64,000 nucleotides of DNA. It comes from Larix kaempferi (Eukaryota > Streptophyta > Pinopsida > Pinales > Pinaceae). The stretch lies in the NCBI GenBank assembly GCA_027924585.1, contig BSBM01001383.1:434001-498000 (forward strand), given 5' to 3'. This document shows positions 1 to 12,643 of the stretch, one piece after another (the first letter of the stretch is position 1; every line of letters starts with the position of its first letter). The notes under the pieces were generated by a model. It worked only from the letters and a program-made list of their open reading frames with translations, searched no databases and was not told the origin of the DNA. The position numbers and the translations under genes are program-made.

Positions 1-914
1 ATAGTTAGCAGTTTGATTCCCATGTCCTTGGCAATCTCTATGCCTAGTAGAAGTGCCTCATACTCTGCCACATTATTTGTTGCTTCAAACTCTAGTCTAA
101 AAGCGAAGTTGAAAATTTTACCCTCTAGAGAAGTCATGACAACCCCAACACCCTTTCCTGCTATAGAACATGCTCCATCAAAATTCATTTTCCATAGCTT
201 ACTTGTTTCTTCATTTTTTACCTCTTCCTGGATTGGATCTAAAAAGGTGGAGTTGATTTGAATATCTCCTATCTCACCGACATGGCAGACAAACTCATTT
301 GATGGTCTATCCGGATTTTCCACATGGTATCTCCTTTCCTTTTCAGTGTGTAATTTTACAAGTGAGTCCTCAGAAGCAGGAACTGTTGCATAAGACCAAT
401 CCAACTGTATAGAACCACCCAAGGTTGCACCCCACTTTCTAGAGAGTAGCATGTCCCACCTATCTGGTACATCTATGACAAGGATATCCATGGTAATATG
501 GATGTCCGGGTACTTGGCCAATCTAACAGGAACTTTCTCTATCATCCCTTCAACCTTAACGGGTCTAGAATCCATGGCACACACATTCTGGTAGGGCCTG
601 GTGGTTCTTACGTTAAGCTGTTGCATAACCCTTTTGGTCATTAAGCTCGCACCGGATCCTGAATCCAGCATACAATTGTGTAGAAGGTCACCTATCATCA
701 ATGATATGTAGAAAGGAGGGTGAGCTTCTCTTCTTGTATCCCTAGTATGCAGGATTATAGGAGGGTCCTCATAAGTTGATTCACAGCTGGTTGAAGGTTC
801 TTCCACATTATCCGAAAAAGTGACCTTCTTAGGAATCTGAGGAGTGAGAGGAGTGGGTGGACTAGGCTCGGTAGTACATGCAGGAATAGGTGCTTCTAAT
901 GTTTTCAACAACTT
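1..914 (-). CDS. Retrotransposon protease followed by RNase H domain, partial
   Basis: This frame is open from just after the gag stop to the window edge and is in the same frame as gag. A proline-rich linker leads to an aspartic protease with the D-S-G active site (MLDSGSGASLM, near 655-668) and the following hydrophobic core. About 100 residues later comes an RNase H-like domain (WKMNFDGACS near 166-198; EATNNVAEYEALLLG near 40-90), which resembles the additional RNase H of Tat elements. No reverse transcriptase lies between protease and RNase H, where Ty3/gypsy pol normally has it. Either RT-RH was deleted or the domain order is unusual and RT follows beyond base 1. There is no separate start codon, so expression would need readthrough of the gag UAA, or the stop is a mutation. 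Confidence 0.8.
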
Positions 915-2465
915 TTATTTTTGACTAAGAATCTTGTAGAGTTCATTTATGGGTATAGGTACCTTAGTAGTATTGAACCAATTATTCCAATCAAAATTTA
1001 ATTTACTAGAGTCAGTTGAATCATTTGGAATAATTACCTTGGGAGGTTGTATAGCAGGTGCAGGATTTGATCTTCTTTGGTATCCGACCCCTTTAAATCT
1101 CTGCATATTGTGGAGCTGTTCATTGGATGGTCTTCCTCCATAGTTTTTTGTCAAATTGTCTAGTTCATTGTCAGCATGTTTCCAGTTTTCTCTGGGAATA
1201 TTGCGGATATCTCCTACAGCATTTATGTATTCAGGCTCGCTTGATGTTGGATTACTGGTACCCTCCCCTTCAGGATAACCATGCTCTTGTACATAGTTTG
1301 CAAAATAGCAAGCGAATTCCTCATGGAAATCCTTGCAAGCTCTGCAAAATGGGATGTACACCTCATTTGTGTTAGCAGCCTCTATCTGAGTTGGAGGCCT
1401 CTTTTCATTTTCGGGAGCTTTCTTTTGCCAGTTATTTTTGGGAGGGTAATTTCTCTGAATTGGTTGAGTTTGTTGAATTTGCTGAACTCGTTGGACATGT
1501 GCCCTTTCCATGTTTATTATCTTGTTTTGTACTTCCTTCATTTGGACTACATGTTTCTGTTCAGCTCTTTCCATCCTCTCACACATATCCATCATCTTTT
1601 TCTCGTATGATTCTTTTAAAGCAGCTAGAGGATATTTATCTTTAGACTCAACTGTTTTTAAAGGAGTTTGAGCTCTTGAATAACCAGGTAAATTTGACTT
1701 TCCAGAGGACTGCATGTTCTTATCGATCTTAGTTGCCATTGTCTGTGCTTCTAACAAAGTCGCAGGTTCTTTATCCCTAAGTTGATATTGCATCTCTCCA
1801 CTTAAAGCTTCAATGTAGTAAACCAGTATAGTATGTGGAGTTGGCTTGTAATCTGTAGGGATTGCATTGTACAAGTCGGTAAACTTCTTGTTGAACTCTT
1901 CCATGGTTTCTATCTCATTTCTTTTGATGTTTGTTAGAGCAGCAAGTTGATGACGGGGCTCTTTTTTCTCACCATACCTGTTGGTGAAAGCAGTTGAAAA
2001 CTCAGTCAAGGTGGCAAAGGAGTTGGCTGGCAAGCCGATGAACCAGTCACCAGCATCCCCATCTAAGGATAAGGCAAACAACTTCATGTACACATCCTCA
2101 TGTCTGTGAGCAAGATCCCTGACATATCCACTTTTTATTTTTGAGAAAGTAGTGAGGTGATGTGCAGCAGTAACAGCATCAGTGCCGGTAAAGGTGGGAA
2201 GTTTGTCGATGGCCTTGTCTGGAAGATCATGTGGTTGACCTGCTATCTGAGCAATGTTGAGTGGAGCGAAAAAATCACCCATTGTATCGGAAAAACAATT
2301 ATTACTGTTTTCAAAATTTTCAGAATTTTCTAAGTTATTTTCTTGAAAAAGACTATGGATGTCAAAAATAGACTGAGACCTAAGTTCTTCAAGGATTTTA
2401 CGAGAAGCAAGCTTGCTCAGTCTTCTCCTATAAACCTTTTCAGGTTCTGGGATAAAACTAAGCAA
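915..2465 (-). CDS. Retrotransposon Gag
   Basis: Capsid-type Gag of the Ty3/gypsy element, which would form the particle core. A retrotransposon gag (UBN2/gag_2-like) domain fills the first half: DKLPTFTGTDAV, GDAGDWFIGLP and EFSTAFTNRYG are typical landmarks. A coiled-coil-rich stretch follows (KESYEKKMMDMCERMERAEQ). A CX2C-like cluster (FCRACKDFHEEFAC) near the C terminus may be a degenerate zinc knuckle. The frame is open from 2531, with a UGA at 2532-2534. There is no ATG near that end; the first in-frame ATG is at 2282 (MGDFFAPLN) and the upstream 60 codons also look like protein. It ends at a UAA (915-917), after which the same frame continues into protease. Confidence 0.9.
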   Translation of the reverse strand: MLSFIPEPEKVYRRRLSKLASRKILEELRSQSIFDIHSLFQENNLENSENFENSNNCFSDTMGDFFAPLNIAQIAGQPHDLPDKAIDKLPTFTGTDAVTAAHHLTTFSKIKSGYVRDLAHRHEDVYMKLFALSLDGDAGDWFIGLPANSFATLTEFSTAFTNRYGEKKEPRHQLAALTNIKRNEIETMEEFNKKFTDLYNAIPTDYKPTPHTILVYYIEALSGEMQYQLRDKEPATLLEAQTMATKIDKNMQSSGKSNLPGYSRAQTPLKTVESKDKYPLAALKESYEKKMMDMCERMERAEQKHVVQMKEVQNKIINMERAHVQRVQQIQQTQPIQRNYPPKNNWQKKAPENEKRPPTQIEAANTNEVYIPFCRACKDFHEEFACYFANYVQEHGYPEGEGTSNPTSSEPEYINAVGDIRNIPRENWKHADNELDNLTKNYGGRPSNEQLHNMQRFKGVGYQRRSNPAPAIQPPKVIIPNDSTDSSKLNFDWNNWFNTTKVPIPINELYKILSQK

Positions 2466-2671
2466 GCCTTCAGAGTTTCTTCTAGTCGAATACCTTGAGG
2501 TGTTAATTGACAGTGGAGTCGCCAGGTGGTTTCAAGTCTAATTTCTGAAAGTGATTAAACTAAAAAACTACCAAAAAGGAAAAAAGGGCAATGGAGTCGC
2601 CAGATAGATTGAGAATCTATCAAAAAGGTAAAAACTAGAAAAAACTAAGGTCGTCCAGGAACAAAAAGATT

Positions 2672-2691
2672 TGTCCCCGACAACGGCGCCA
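2672..2691 (-). promoter_or_regulatory. Primer-binding site, tRNA-Asp type
   Basis: On the minus strand, TGGCGCCGTTGTCGGGGA starts 4 bases after the LTR end (GGACAACA, ending at 2696). It matches the 3' end of plant tRNA-Asp (complement TGGCGCCGTTGCCGGGGA) with one mismatch. This fixes the element orientation and the inner LTR boundary. Confidence 0.85.
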
Positions 2692-3611
2692 AAGATGTTG
2701 TCCGCCAAACTGCACACCAGCAGCAGAAATCTTTCGAAAGTTGTCTCCCTCACTGGAAAGTGGGGAGAGGTGTGGCCTTAGGGCAAGCAATGAGCCAGGT
2801 ACTGTCACCTGAATCCCAGCTCCTCCGTTTAGGCTAACTCCTAACGAAGCCAAGGGGGGTAGTCCCTACAAAGAGTTGTCTAAGGCTCTTATGTTTTATA
2901 TGTTTTTGATGTTGAGATGCGGATGGGTGTTGTTTAAGAGTTTTTTGAATGAGAGACAATATAATCAAAATGTAAAACAAGATAGTGCAATCCACATTGC
3001 AACAGAAAATAAGGGATGCACTTGAACAAGAAGCAAATCACTTTTTACACAAATTTAGATAAATACTCCAATATAGATATTTAAGCAAACAAAGATATAT
3101 GATGAAGGACCAGTGCCTTATGGAGTCAAATATAGAAGTGATTGTGAAAAGGTTGATACAAGTGCTTGAAAATAAAAGTTTGTGAGAACGTTGTGCAGCT
3201 TATCTTGGTAAATTTAAGATTTTAATTGTCTTGATTATTATGGCTAAGAACAAGGTATCAAAAAGTAGTGGAACCTTATCCAAGAAAACTACTGGCAACC
3301 CTAGGTGATAGGTCGGAAACACCCAGATTCAAGAGGATAGGTGTCCAATGTTTGAACCGCCCCCGAGTCTGACCAGTGGATTCCCGGCACCACCTCTTGT
3401 GGGAAGAACAGTAATTTGTCTTGGTTGAGGTTTTTGGCTAAAAATTTTAATTAAATTATCACTTGTGAATTAGCAAGTCTTCCACCTTTCTGAGTACTAG
3501 CCCAACCGTTTCTGGTTGGCAGAGCATATGGGTGTAGGACAGAAACCAAGGTAAATTAATTAAGGGGTGTGTGGGTTGAAAAAGTTTTAATTAAAGAACA
3601 CTTTAGTTCAA

Positions 3612-3762
3612 CTCTCTGACAGAGAGCGCTCTTGACTTGATCTTATGATCACAGTTCAAGAGACTTGCTACTTTAAAAAATGCCTAATGCAGGGAAAATG
3701 CAACACTAAAATGCCCTCCGATAGAGGGTGCTCTTGACTGGGATTTGGCCAAGTTCAAGAGA
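3612..3762 (-). other. Duplicated hairpin module of the long LTR
   Basis: Two modules lie about 100 bp apart. Each has a short GAGAG-type hairpin (3612-3626; 3713-3728) followed by a CTCTTGAC...GTTCAAGAG hairpin (3629-3663; 3731-3762). The same pair occurs in the other LTR copies at 7222-7273 and 7323-7371, 20950-21000 and 21051-21097, and, inverted, 50963-51013 and 51060-51116. Inner stem bases change in pairs between copies. The module lies about 1 kb from the 3' end of the LTR. Confidence 0.7.
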
Positions 3763-4740
3763 CTTTGGTTCGTTTTAAACAAGCAGAGAGTAGATTCTAA
3801 TAGCAATAGATTCCAACTTAAAAAATGATTAAACAATAAGACAAGATGAGCAAGATATGGAATATTACTTAACAACACTACTTGCGAGATAAAATGAAAA
3901 CTAGAAACAAACTAGTGTTCTACCACACAAAATCTAATCTAATGGGAGGGATTGATCTCCGAACAAGACCAACCACTAGAAGCGCCTGCACTTGGGAACC
4001 TCCAGCTAGCTGAAAGCTCTACCAAGGAAACCGACGGGGAGGGAAGAGTAACCACAAAATTATGTGGTCCTGCCCTTGAGATGAAGTCCCAAGGATACAA
4101 CTTCCGGTCAAAGGCTTTGGAAGAGAAATATAAGATATTTAAACGGAAAATAAAACTAATCTACCCAAGAGTCTCTTTCAAGTCAAAGACCCTACTCGGG
4201 AGAGCATGGGGGTAAGCAAATATGGAATAAAAGAGCAAAATGACTTATTGAAATAAAACTAGCATATAATGGATCTAAAGCTAAAAGTCAAACCACTCAA
4301 TGAGACGAGACCACAAGACTTCCCCAAATGGGGAAGTGAATGTGGGGGTTTAAAAAACCCCACTTGCAAATTTTATTATGGAGATACAATTGCCCTTGGG
4401 AATGAAACCCTTGTAGGGACTTTTTTCGAAATGAGTAACTTGTAAAACTTGAAATGAACTAAGATCTATTACAAAAGGATAATATTAATCTTGTTTTGTT
4501 TTTGGTCCTCTTGTATTCTTGGGAGCTTCTTGATTTCTTCTTTGGAAAGCTCTATCACCAACACACAACTCCAATACCCATTAGACGCTAGATAAATCAA
4601 AACAAATTTGAAACTAACTAAGTCCTAGATCCAAAAAAAAACTATATGCAAGCAATGATAAAACAAAAATTACCCTTAAGATGCAAGTGTAATTATTTTG
4701 GAATTTTAACTATTTGCAATGTTTGAATGACAAAAATGAA

Positions 4741-5036
4741 GTGGCAGTCAACTCATCTAGATGGCAGCCAACAAATGTGAACTTATGACAGTCAAACAAT
4801 GTTTTAAGATGGCAGCCACACATGTGAAGTTTAGGACAGTCAAACGACGTTTTAACAGTCCAAAAAAGTATAGATGGCAGCCAACAAGTCTATGGGACAG
4901 TCAACTCAATGATGTCTTAGTTGACAGCCAATGGAAATAGACTTTTAGGACAGTCAACTAGATGTTTTTAGATGGCAGCCACTAAGACTTTATGACAGTC
5001 CTCACAATATTTGAATGCCAGCCCACAAGTTTACCG
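4741..5036. repeat. Minisatellite inside the LTR
   Basis: Degenerate units of about 50-60 bp alternate GACAGTCAA and GATGGCAGCCA motifs, with roughly five or six rounds. It is not apparent at the matching place of the nested LTR copy at 6290-11168, so it is copy-specific. Confidence 0.7.
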
Positions 5037-6289
5037 AAATATGAACATCAATGGATTTGTATGTGGACAAACGAAACTTAGACAACAACTAGAAAAAAGA
5101 TCTACACTAATTTCTTTGAAAAACACAATGCACTAGCTATGAAATTTTAAAGCCCAACTAACAACTAATCTAGCATATTATGAGATATAAATACTAACTT
5201 TGAAATGAAAACAATAGTATGAGATCTACAAAGTTAACTCTAACAATGAAAACTAACTATTGAAAATCAACCAAACTAACACTTACACTTTGTTGTTTTT
5301 GTTATTTGTTTTTTGTGTGTTTAAGGCAAATGGGAATGGACGAGAGGGAAAAAGGCAAAAATGAAGAGAAGAAGGTGATCTTTCTAAGGTGGACGAAAGC
5401 TAGGGATAGAGAAACTAAAATTTGAGTGGGATGAATGGGATGGAGAGGAGATGAGGCAAGCTAAAAGGGGTGGACGAATGGAGCAAATAGAAGGCAAAAA
5501 CGAAAGGGAAGGATGGTAGGATGAAGACAAACCTATGGAGAAGTAGATCTAGGGCAAGGGTCTTCAAGTGGAACACTTGGGGGTTTAGAAAACACTATCT
5601 TGGAAATCCTCTGGTTAACCGGTGATACGCCGACAACGAGTGTTGAAGAGAGCACAAGGGAACAAATCCCAAGTTATTCCCCAAGGTTGAAGGCACTTCA
5701 ACCTTATGGCAAACTAATCTATGGCTTGAAGACAAGAACAATCTCGGATCAAGGCTAGAAGGGCTAGAGAGGGCTTAGCAAGTCAAAGCAAAAACTCAAG
5801 GAGCAATCAAGAAGGCTTCAAGAAATGGAAGCCTAAAGTAACAAGTAACCAATATTGTGTTTTTGAATGTTTGATGGAGAAGATCCAAACTCCCTTTTGT
5901 TTCTCAAATCCAAAAGCTAAAACTCCTTCGGTCTTATTATAGAGTGAAGATATACCTGCAAGAACCTTAAGCATGGATAATATATTTGAAACAAAATATT
6001 TAAGTGAAAAGAACTAGATACATGCTACTTGTGCTAGATTGTTAGCCATCTTGAACATGATCTACAACTTAAGAGCCTCAAATAGAATGTAAAACAATAT
6101 CACCTCAAATCTCAAGTGAAGCAATGCACATCAAGAGCCTCCACGTTTTTGACCTCCAAAGTCTCAACTTTATTCTCAATAAAAAGTGCTTACAATTTCA
6201 TCAGAGTTTCGATGCATAAAGAATCCATAAGATAATAACCCCTAAGGGCCTCTCTTTATAGTAAAAGACACAAGCTAAACCCTAGGTCG

Positions 6290-9200
6290 TGTTGTCCGCC
6301 AATATGCACACCAGCAGCGGAAATCTTTCGAAAGTTGTCTCTTCACTACAAGTGAGAGAGGTGTGGCCTTGGGGGCAAGCAATGAGCCAGGTACTGTCAC
6401 CTGAATCCCAGCTCCTCCGTTTAGGCAAAACTCCTAACGAAGCCGAGGGGGGTAGTCCCTAAAAAAGAGTTGTCTAAGGCTCTTTGTGTATTTATGTGTT
6501 TTTGATGTAGTGATGCGGATGGGTGTTTTTTAGGAGTTTTTTGAGATGAAAGACAATGTAAAATTAAAATATAAGACAAGATAACGCAATCCACGTTGCA
6601 AATACAAGATGAAAGATACACTTGGGCAATAAGTAAATCACTTTTCACGAAAGATAACAGATAACTCCAATGTAGATATTTAAGCAAGCAAAATATGAGA
6701 TAAAGGACCAGTGCCTTATGGAGTCAAGAATTAAATATGAATTGTGAAAACTTGATACAAGTGCTTGAATTGAAAATTTGTGAGAACGTTGTGTAGCTTA
6801 TCTTGGTAAATTCAAAGTTTTAATTGTCTTGATTATTAGGGCTAAAACCAAGGGTATTCAAAGAAAGTCCGGAAAAGATAATATCAAGTGCCTCCGTTCA
6901 AGGACATGTCGAGCCACCCAGTGCTCTAGCCAGGCCGCGCAATGCAAGCCAGCAAACTAGAGGCTGAACATGGAATACCGGCGCCCTCACTAAGAGATTA
7001 CCCACTGAAATTATCTTATCGATCAACTCCGGATTGGTTGGTTATGGGGGTGAAAGTTTTAATTAGATTTTCACTTGTAAATTAACAAGTCTTCCACCTT
7101 TCTAAGTACTAGCCCAACCTTTTCAGGTTGGCAGAGCATACGGGTGTAGGACAGAAACCAAGATAAATTAATTAAAGGGTGTGTGAGTGGAAAATTTTTA
7201 TTATTAGAAAGCCTTGTTCAACTCTCCGACAGAGAGCGCTCTTGACTCGGTCTTATGACCACAGTTCAAGAGACTTGCTAGATTAACAATGCCTAATGCA
7301 AGGAAATGCAAGAACTAAAATGCCCTCCGATAGAGGGTGCTCTTGACTTGGATTTGGCCAAGTTCAAGAGACTTTGGTTTATTTTAAGAAGCAGAAAGAA
7401 AGTAGTAGCAGTATATCTTAACTTGGAACAGATTTTAAGCAATAGTATTGATCACAAGATATAAATTACCACTAACGATAATGCTTGCAAGATAAACAAA
7501 TCTAGTGTTCTACCACACAAAATTTAATCTACTAGGTGGGATTGATCCCCGAGACAGGATCAACCGCTAGAACCGCCTGCACTTGAGAACCTCCAGCTAG
7601 CTGAAAGCTCTACCAAGGAAACCGACGGGGATGGAAGAGTAACCACAAATTATGTGGTCCTGCCCTTGAGACGAAGTCTCAAGGATACAACTTCCGGCTG
7701 AGGGCTTTGGAAGAGAAACAAGATAAAAATAAATGAGAAATAAAGCTAACTACCCAAGAATCTCTTTCAGGTTCAAGACCCTACTCGGGAGAGCATGGGG
7801 GTAAGTGAATATGGAAGATAACTTTGAATGACTTATTTAAGCAAAATACTAATCTAAGAAAAATGAGATCACAAATCTAAGCTAGATCAAATCACAAGAC
7901 CCAACACTCTTCCCCAAATGGGGAAGAAGACCCAAAAAGTGGAGACCCCCTCCACTTGAAACTTTTTATTAAGCGGTTACAAATGCCTTGGGTTTCCAAC
8001 CCTTTGAAGGACTTTGAAAAATAAAATAGAGGAAAGCTAAGAAGCTCTTAAAAGCTTTTACAAAGGATAATGGTTTTGATTTGTTTGGTTTAAGATCCCC
8101 TTCTTGCTTTCATTGTTCTTCTTGGCTTTTGCAATTTTGACCTTCTCTTTCACTTTGGTTAACTTCTCCTCTTTTTAAATTTCAAAATTTCTTCTTGAGC
8201 TTGCTCATATCACACCTACAACACAAGTGAAAGTGAAACTACAAGTACCCTTTAGTGTTAGTCAAATCCAACGAAAAATGAAACTAAACTAAGTCTAGAT
8301 TTGAAAAATAGGTTCTAAAATTTTGAATACATGAAATTTTATCATAAAATATTAACTATGGCAAAACGGACCAGCGAACAACAAACTCTCGAAACGTCCT
8401 AGAAATGAGATCTAAAGTATAAAAATTTTGAAATATTTTTTGTGCAAAATTTTTTATCTTTTGGAAAATGTAAAAGTTTGTAAACAATGTACTAGCTACA
8501 TGCAATCTATGATATTATGGATATGACAGTGACTAAGTACTTCAAAAGACAAATGCAAGATATTTATTTTATGAGATCTAACTATGCAAAAAATAACTAC
8601 CAAGTAACAAGTAATGAGATCCAACACTAAATACTACTAACTCCTTTGTTTTGTTGTTTTGATGTGATTTAGGGCCTAAAAGGGAGTGGACGAGGAGAGA
8701 AGGTGAAGGGATCTAAGTGAGGTAGGACGAGAGAAAGGTTGTAGGGTTAAGGAATAGGGCAAAAAGAGAGTGAAGAATGGGGACTAGGGGTTGGACTAGG
8801 AGTGAGACTAAAACTAGATGGAGATAGAGGGGACGAATGGGATGAAGGATGGAAACTAAAAAGAAGAGGAGGGAGGCACTAGATAGCTAAGATGAGAGGA
8901 AGAAGATGGCTAGCTTCTATGATGGACGAGAGGGCAAAAGAAGACAAAACGAATGGGGGAGGAGACCAATGAGGAGAGGGGACGAGAGCAAGAAGGTGGG
9001 GCTAAAGGGGGTTGGATGAAAGGAAAAAGACTAAGGTGGAGACTTCGAAATGAAGGTGAGGGGAGAGCTAGAGGAAGGAAGCTCGAATCTAAGGTAACCA
9101 ATTTTTAAAAAGTAGACTTTTTTGAAACTTTGATGGGTGAGGAAGAGAGCTCCTTATACCTTGGTTTTGGAGAAGAGACAAAGGAACTTGAGGATCCTGC

Positions 9201-11168
9201 AAAACAAAAGATATTAGTGGGAAAATTCCTTGCTTGTGAAGCCAAGCTAGATGCAACCTAGCTCACACTTGTCTTCACCTTTGACAATACCTGAAAAACC
9301 CCAACACACTCAAACATACAAGTGAAATCAAATGCTAGTATGTTAGATAACCAAGACCAAATCAACATTGGTATAACCGAATACTTCTTGCTCATTTAAA
9401 TCTTTGGAAAACATCACACACATAATCAACTTGAATATAACAAATGACTATTCTCATGGACTAAAAATAGCCTTCTAGAGCTAGCAATATTGAAAGAACA
9501 CTTGCATAAATAAGAGGAAGGTTATATGAAGATATTACCTCAATGCATTGGACACATTCACCATAAAATTTGAAAACACATGGACCTCCAAAGTCTTGAT
9601 CTTTATTCCAATATGAGCATAAAAGTATTACAATTCTCGGCAGAGTTTTCTTGCATCCAAAAATCCATGAGATAATAGCCCCTAATGGGCCTCTCTTTAT
9701 ACTAAAACTAGATGCCAAAACCCTAGGTCGAATTGGCATGGACAAGTAGTTTGAATTCCAATCAATGGCAAGGCTTGGAGAGCTAATTCGAATGACAACT
9801 CAAGTTTGTGGTAGGTTGAGTGAAGAGGTGGCAAACTCGCCCTTGTTGATGCATGGGAAGTATCACCCATCGAATGGGCACTCTCCAACTAGGATCCACG
9901 TGAGAGTTAGGTAGATATGCGTGAGCTTTAGAGGAGGATGCGAGTTGGTTGGTAGAGGACAAGTGGCATGTGGTAGGCACAAACTTGAATGGTAAAGGAG
10001 CCAAGCCAATGGTGATTGCATGGGAAGTAACAACTATCCAATAATCAACCTCCAACAATGCTAGACGTGGATTTAGGGCAGATTGACGTGAGCTTGGAGT
10101 AGGGGCGAGTTAGCATGGTGGAGAGACAAGTGGAAGGTGGTGGGTGCTAACTCGAATTTGCAATGAGAGCCAAGTTTGGTGAGTCATGAGGGCGCCCATC
10201 CTTGGGCTTTAATGCAAACCACCAACCCATTTATCAAGTGACACCTCAACAAATCGAATTCTTTATGAAGGAGGGCGAAATTGCTTGAGAGGATAATGAC
10301 TTGGTGACTGGATAGTTGACTGGATGGGCTTGGAGTTGATTGGAATCCTCATAAATGTCTATTGCCATGTCATTTAGCCTTTTATTTTAATCAAATTGAT
10401 TAATTTAGGAGAGATTTGGATTATCTCCAAAATATTCCATTTTATTATTTTAATTAATAATTTCTCTGTAAATGACTTTTTAGAGAAAATATTAATTATG
10501 AGGCTGAATTGACATCCGAAAGTTGGGTTTAGCTGCTCCATGGGTCATGTGTGATTTTTGGCTTATGAAACGAGCCATCAAACACTAAAATCGGACCCCG
10601 GATGAATGACATAATTACAGACTCAAATTTCTCTATTTAAACTATAGAGAAATTTAATTAAAATTTAAAAATAATTAAAAAACCCCAATTTCGACGCGTC
10701 CGGTAAAAATTTTTCGAAATTTTTTCTGGGGGTCCTAGAGACCTAGGACATGACCAGAACCTATTCTAATAGTGTCTAGTAGGTTTATACATTATAGTTG
10801 GACCCTAATAACCCCCCATGGCCAAATTTCCAAAATCGGGCATTCCAGCTTTGGAGGAAGCGGGAGAAAAACCAAGAGATTATATTTCGCCTGAAGCAAA
10901 GTATAATCTAACGGTGAAAAAACTCCCTGGAATACCTTAGTTGTTTAATCCAGTCATGGGGAACCGAGCCACTCAGACCCTACTAGCACACTTTGATACA
11001 AACCCCCATGGGGCCATGGTCATGTCGACTCAAAAACAAAACTGGCTAGCCAAAACTGGCTAGACCCAAATACAATGAAACCCAGATACTCTGGAAGTGA
11101 ACACTGATGTGTTCCAACACTGGCGGCTCAATAAGGTTTCAACTATTTGTACAAATCAGTTGATAACA
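6290..11168 (-). mobile_element. Solo LTR nested in an LTR of the same family
   Basis: The sequence begins TGTTGTCCGCC (plus strand) and ends TGATAACA, the same ends as the family LTR, and measures 4879 bp. It is flanked by GGTCG on the left (6285-6289) and GGCCG on the right (11169-11173), a 5-bp target duplication with one change. The flanks join to a continuous LTR sequence (AACCCTAGGTCG then AATTGGC), as seen uninterrupted at about 9720-9737. No internal region or second LTR is present, so LTR-LTR recombination removed the rest. Confidence 0.85.
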
Positions 11169-12643
11169 GGCCGAATTGGCAATTGGTAGGTAAGTCGAAT
11201 TCCAATCAATCACAAGCTTGGAGCAATAGACAATGGACAAAGTCGAGTTTTAGTGGTAGGTATGATTGGATATGTGGCAAACTCGACTTGGGTGGTAGGT
11301 TTAGATGTATCAACAACCAATAAACACCTTCCAACGAGGATCCACGTGAGGCATGGTAGGTTGACGTGAGGGCAATGGAAGGTGCGAGTTAGAGGATGGA
11401 GAGACAAGTGTAATATGGTAGGTGCTAACTCGCATGGTGGAAGGAGCCAAGTGTAAAGTGGTAGGCAATAACTCGAATGGTAGAAGCATGGGATGTATCA
11501 CAACCAATAGGCAAGCTCCAACAAGACTAAACGTGAACCTAAATGAGGATTGACGTGAGGATGTGGAGATATGCGAGTTGGTTAGGTGGGTGACATGTGT
11601 AGCTTGGTAGGTATAGACTCGAATTAGCAAAGGGAGCCAAGCTACAAATTGGGTGAGTCATGAGGGCGCCTACCTCAAGCTTTAATGCAAACCACCAACC
11701 CAATCATCAATTGACAACACACCAAATCGAGGAGGGCGAATTAGCTTGAATGGATAACACTATAGTGATTGGATAGTTGACTAGGATGACTTGGAGTTGA
11801 TTGGAATCCTCATAAATGCCCATTGCCATGTCATTTAGCCTGTTATTTTAATCCAATTGATTAATTTTGGAGAGATTTGGATTATCTCCAAAATATTCAA
11901 TTTTATTATTTTAATTAATAATTTCTCTGTAAATGACTTTTCAGAGAAAATATTAATTACAAGGCTGAATTGACATCCGAAAGTTGGGTTTAGCTGCTCC
12001 ACGGGTCATGTGTGATTTTTGGCTTATGAAACGAGCAATCAATCACTAAATTCGGACCCCAGACGACTGACATATTACAAATTATTATTTCTCTATTTAA
12101 ACTATAGAGAAATTTATTAAATTTAAAAAATAAATAAAACCCAAACTTCGACGGACCCGGTAAAAAAATTTCGAAATTTTTTCTGAGGGTTTTATGGACC
12201 TAGGGCATGACCGACACCTATTCTAACAGTGTCTAGTAGGCTTATATACATTAGTTGGCCTCTAATAACCCCCTATGGCCAAATTTTCAAAATCGGGCAT
12301 TCCAGCTTTGGAGGAGCGGGAGAAAACCTCATCAATTATACATCGCCTTAAGCAAAGTATAATTGACAAGGGAAAAAACTCCTTGGAATACCTTAGTTGC
12401 TTAATCCAGTCATGAGGAACCGAGGCACTCAGATCCTACTAGCACACTTTATTACAAACCCCCATGGAGCCATGGTCATGTCGACTCAAAAAACAAAACA
12501 AGCCAACCACAACTGGCTAGCCACAACATGCTGGATCATCTGATACACTGGAATCAAACATTTATCATGTTTGTCAAATGGCGGCTCTCCAGAAAATCCA
12601 ACTATGGTACAAAAAAGTTGGTAACAATGCCCAAGGTTCTCTT

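Larger units (their letters stand above)
1..12626 (-). mobile_element. Ty3/gypsy LTR retrotransposon (Tat/Athila-like), 5' part; continues past window start
   Basis: The minus strand reads 5' LTR (12626 down to 2696), a primer-binding site, a leader, gag and protease-RNase H up to base 1. The LTR outer end (TGTTACC... on the minus strand, 12626) abuts chromodomain-gypsy integrase sequence, so this element inserted into that older one. The LTR is about 5 kb once the nested solo LTR at 6290-11168 is removed. A tRNA-Asp type primer site and a very long LTR fit the Athila/Tat part of Ty3/gypsy; the exact clade is inferred. The 3' half and 3' LTR lie outside the window. Confidence 0.85.
2696..12626 (-). 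repeat. 5' LTR (about 5 kb), interrupted by a nested solo LTR
   Basis: The LTR runs on the minus strand from 12626 to 11169 and from 6289 to 2696, about 5.05 kb after removing the insert. Its ends (TGTTACC...GGACAACA) match the ends of the solo copies at 6290-11168, 19989-28039 and 48053-52046. ORFs inside it are short and look fortuitous. It holds a duplicated hairpin module (3612-3762) and a copy-specific minisatellite (4741-5036). Confidence 0.85.

Noticed and set aside
8910-9101. Proline/serine-rich minus-strand ORF
   Set aside because: Lies in a purine-rich, low-complexity part of the solo LTR and has no conservation with other LTR copies at protein level.
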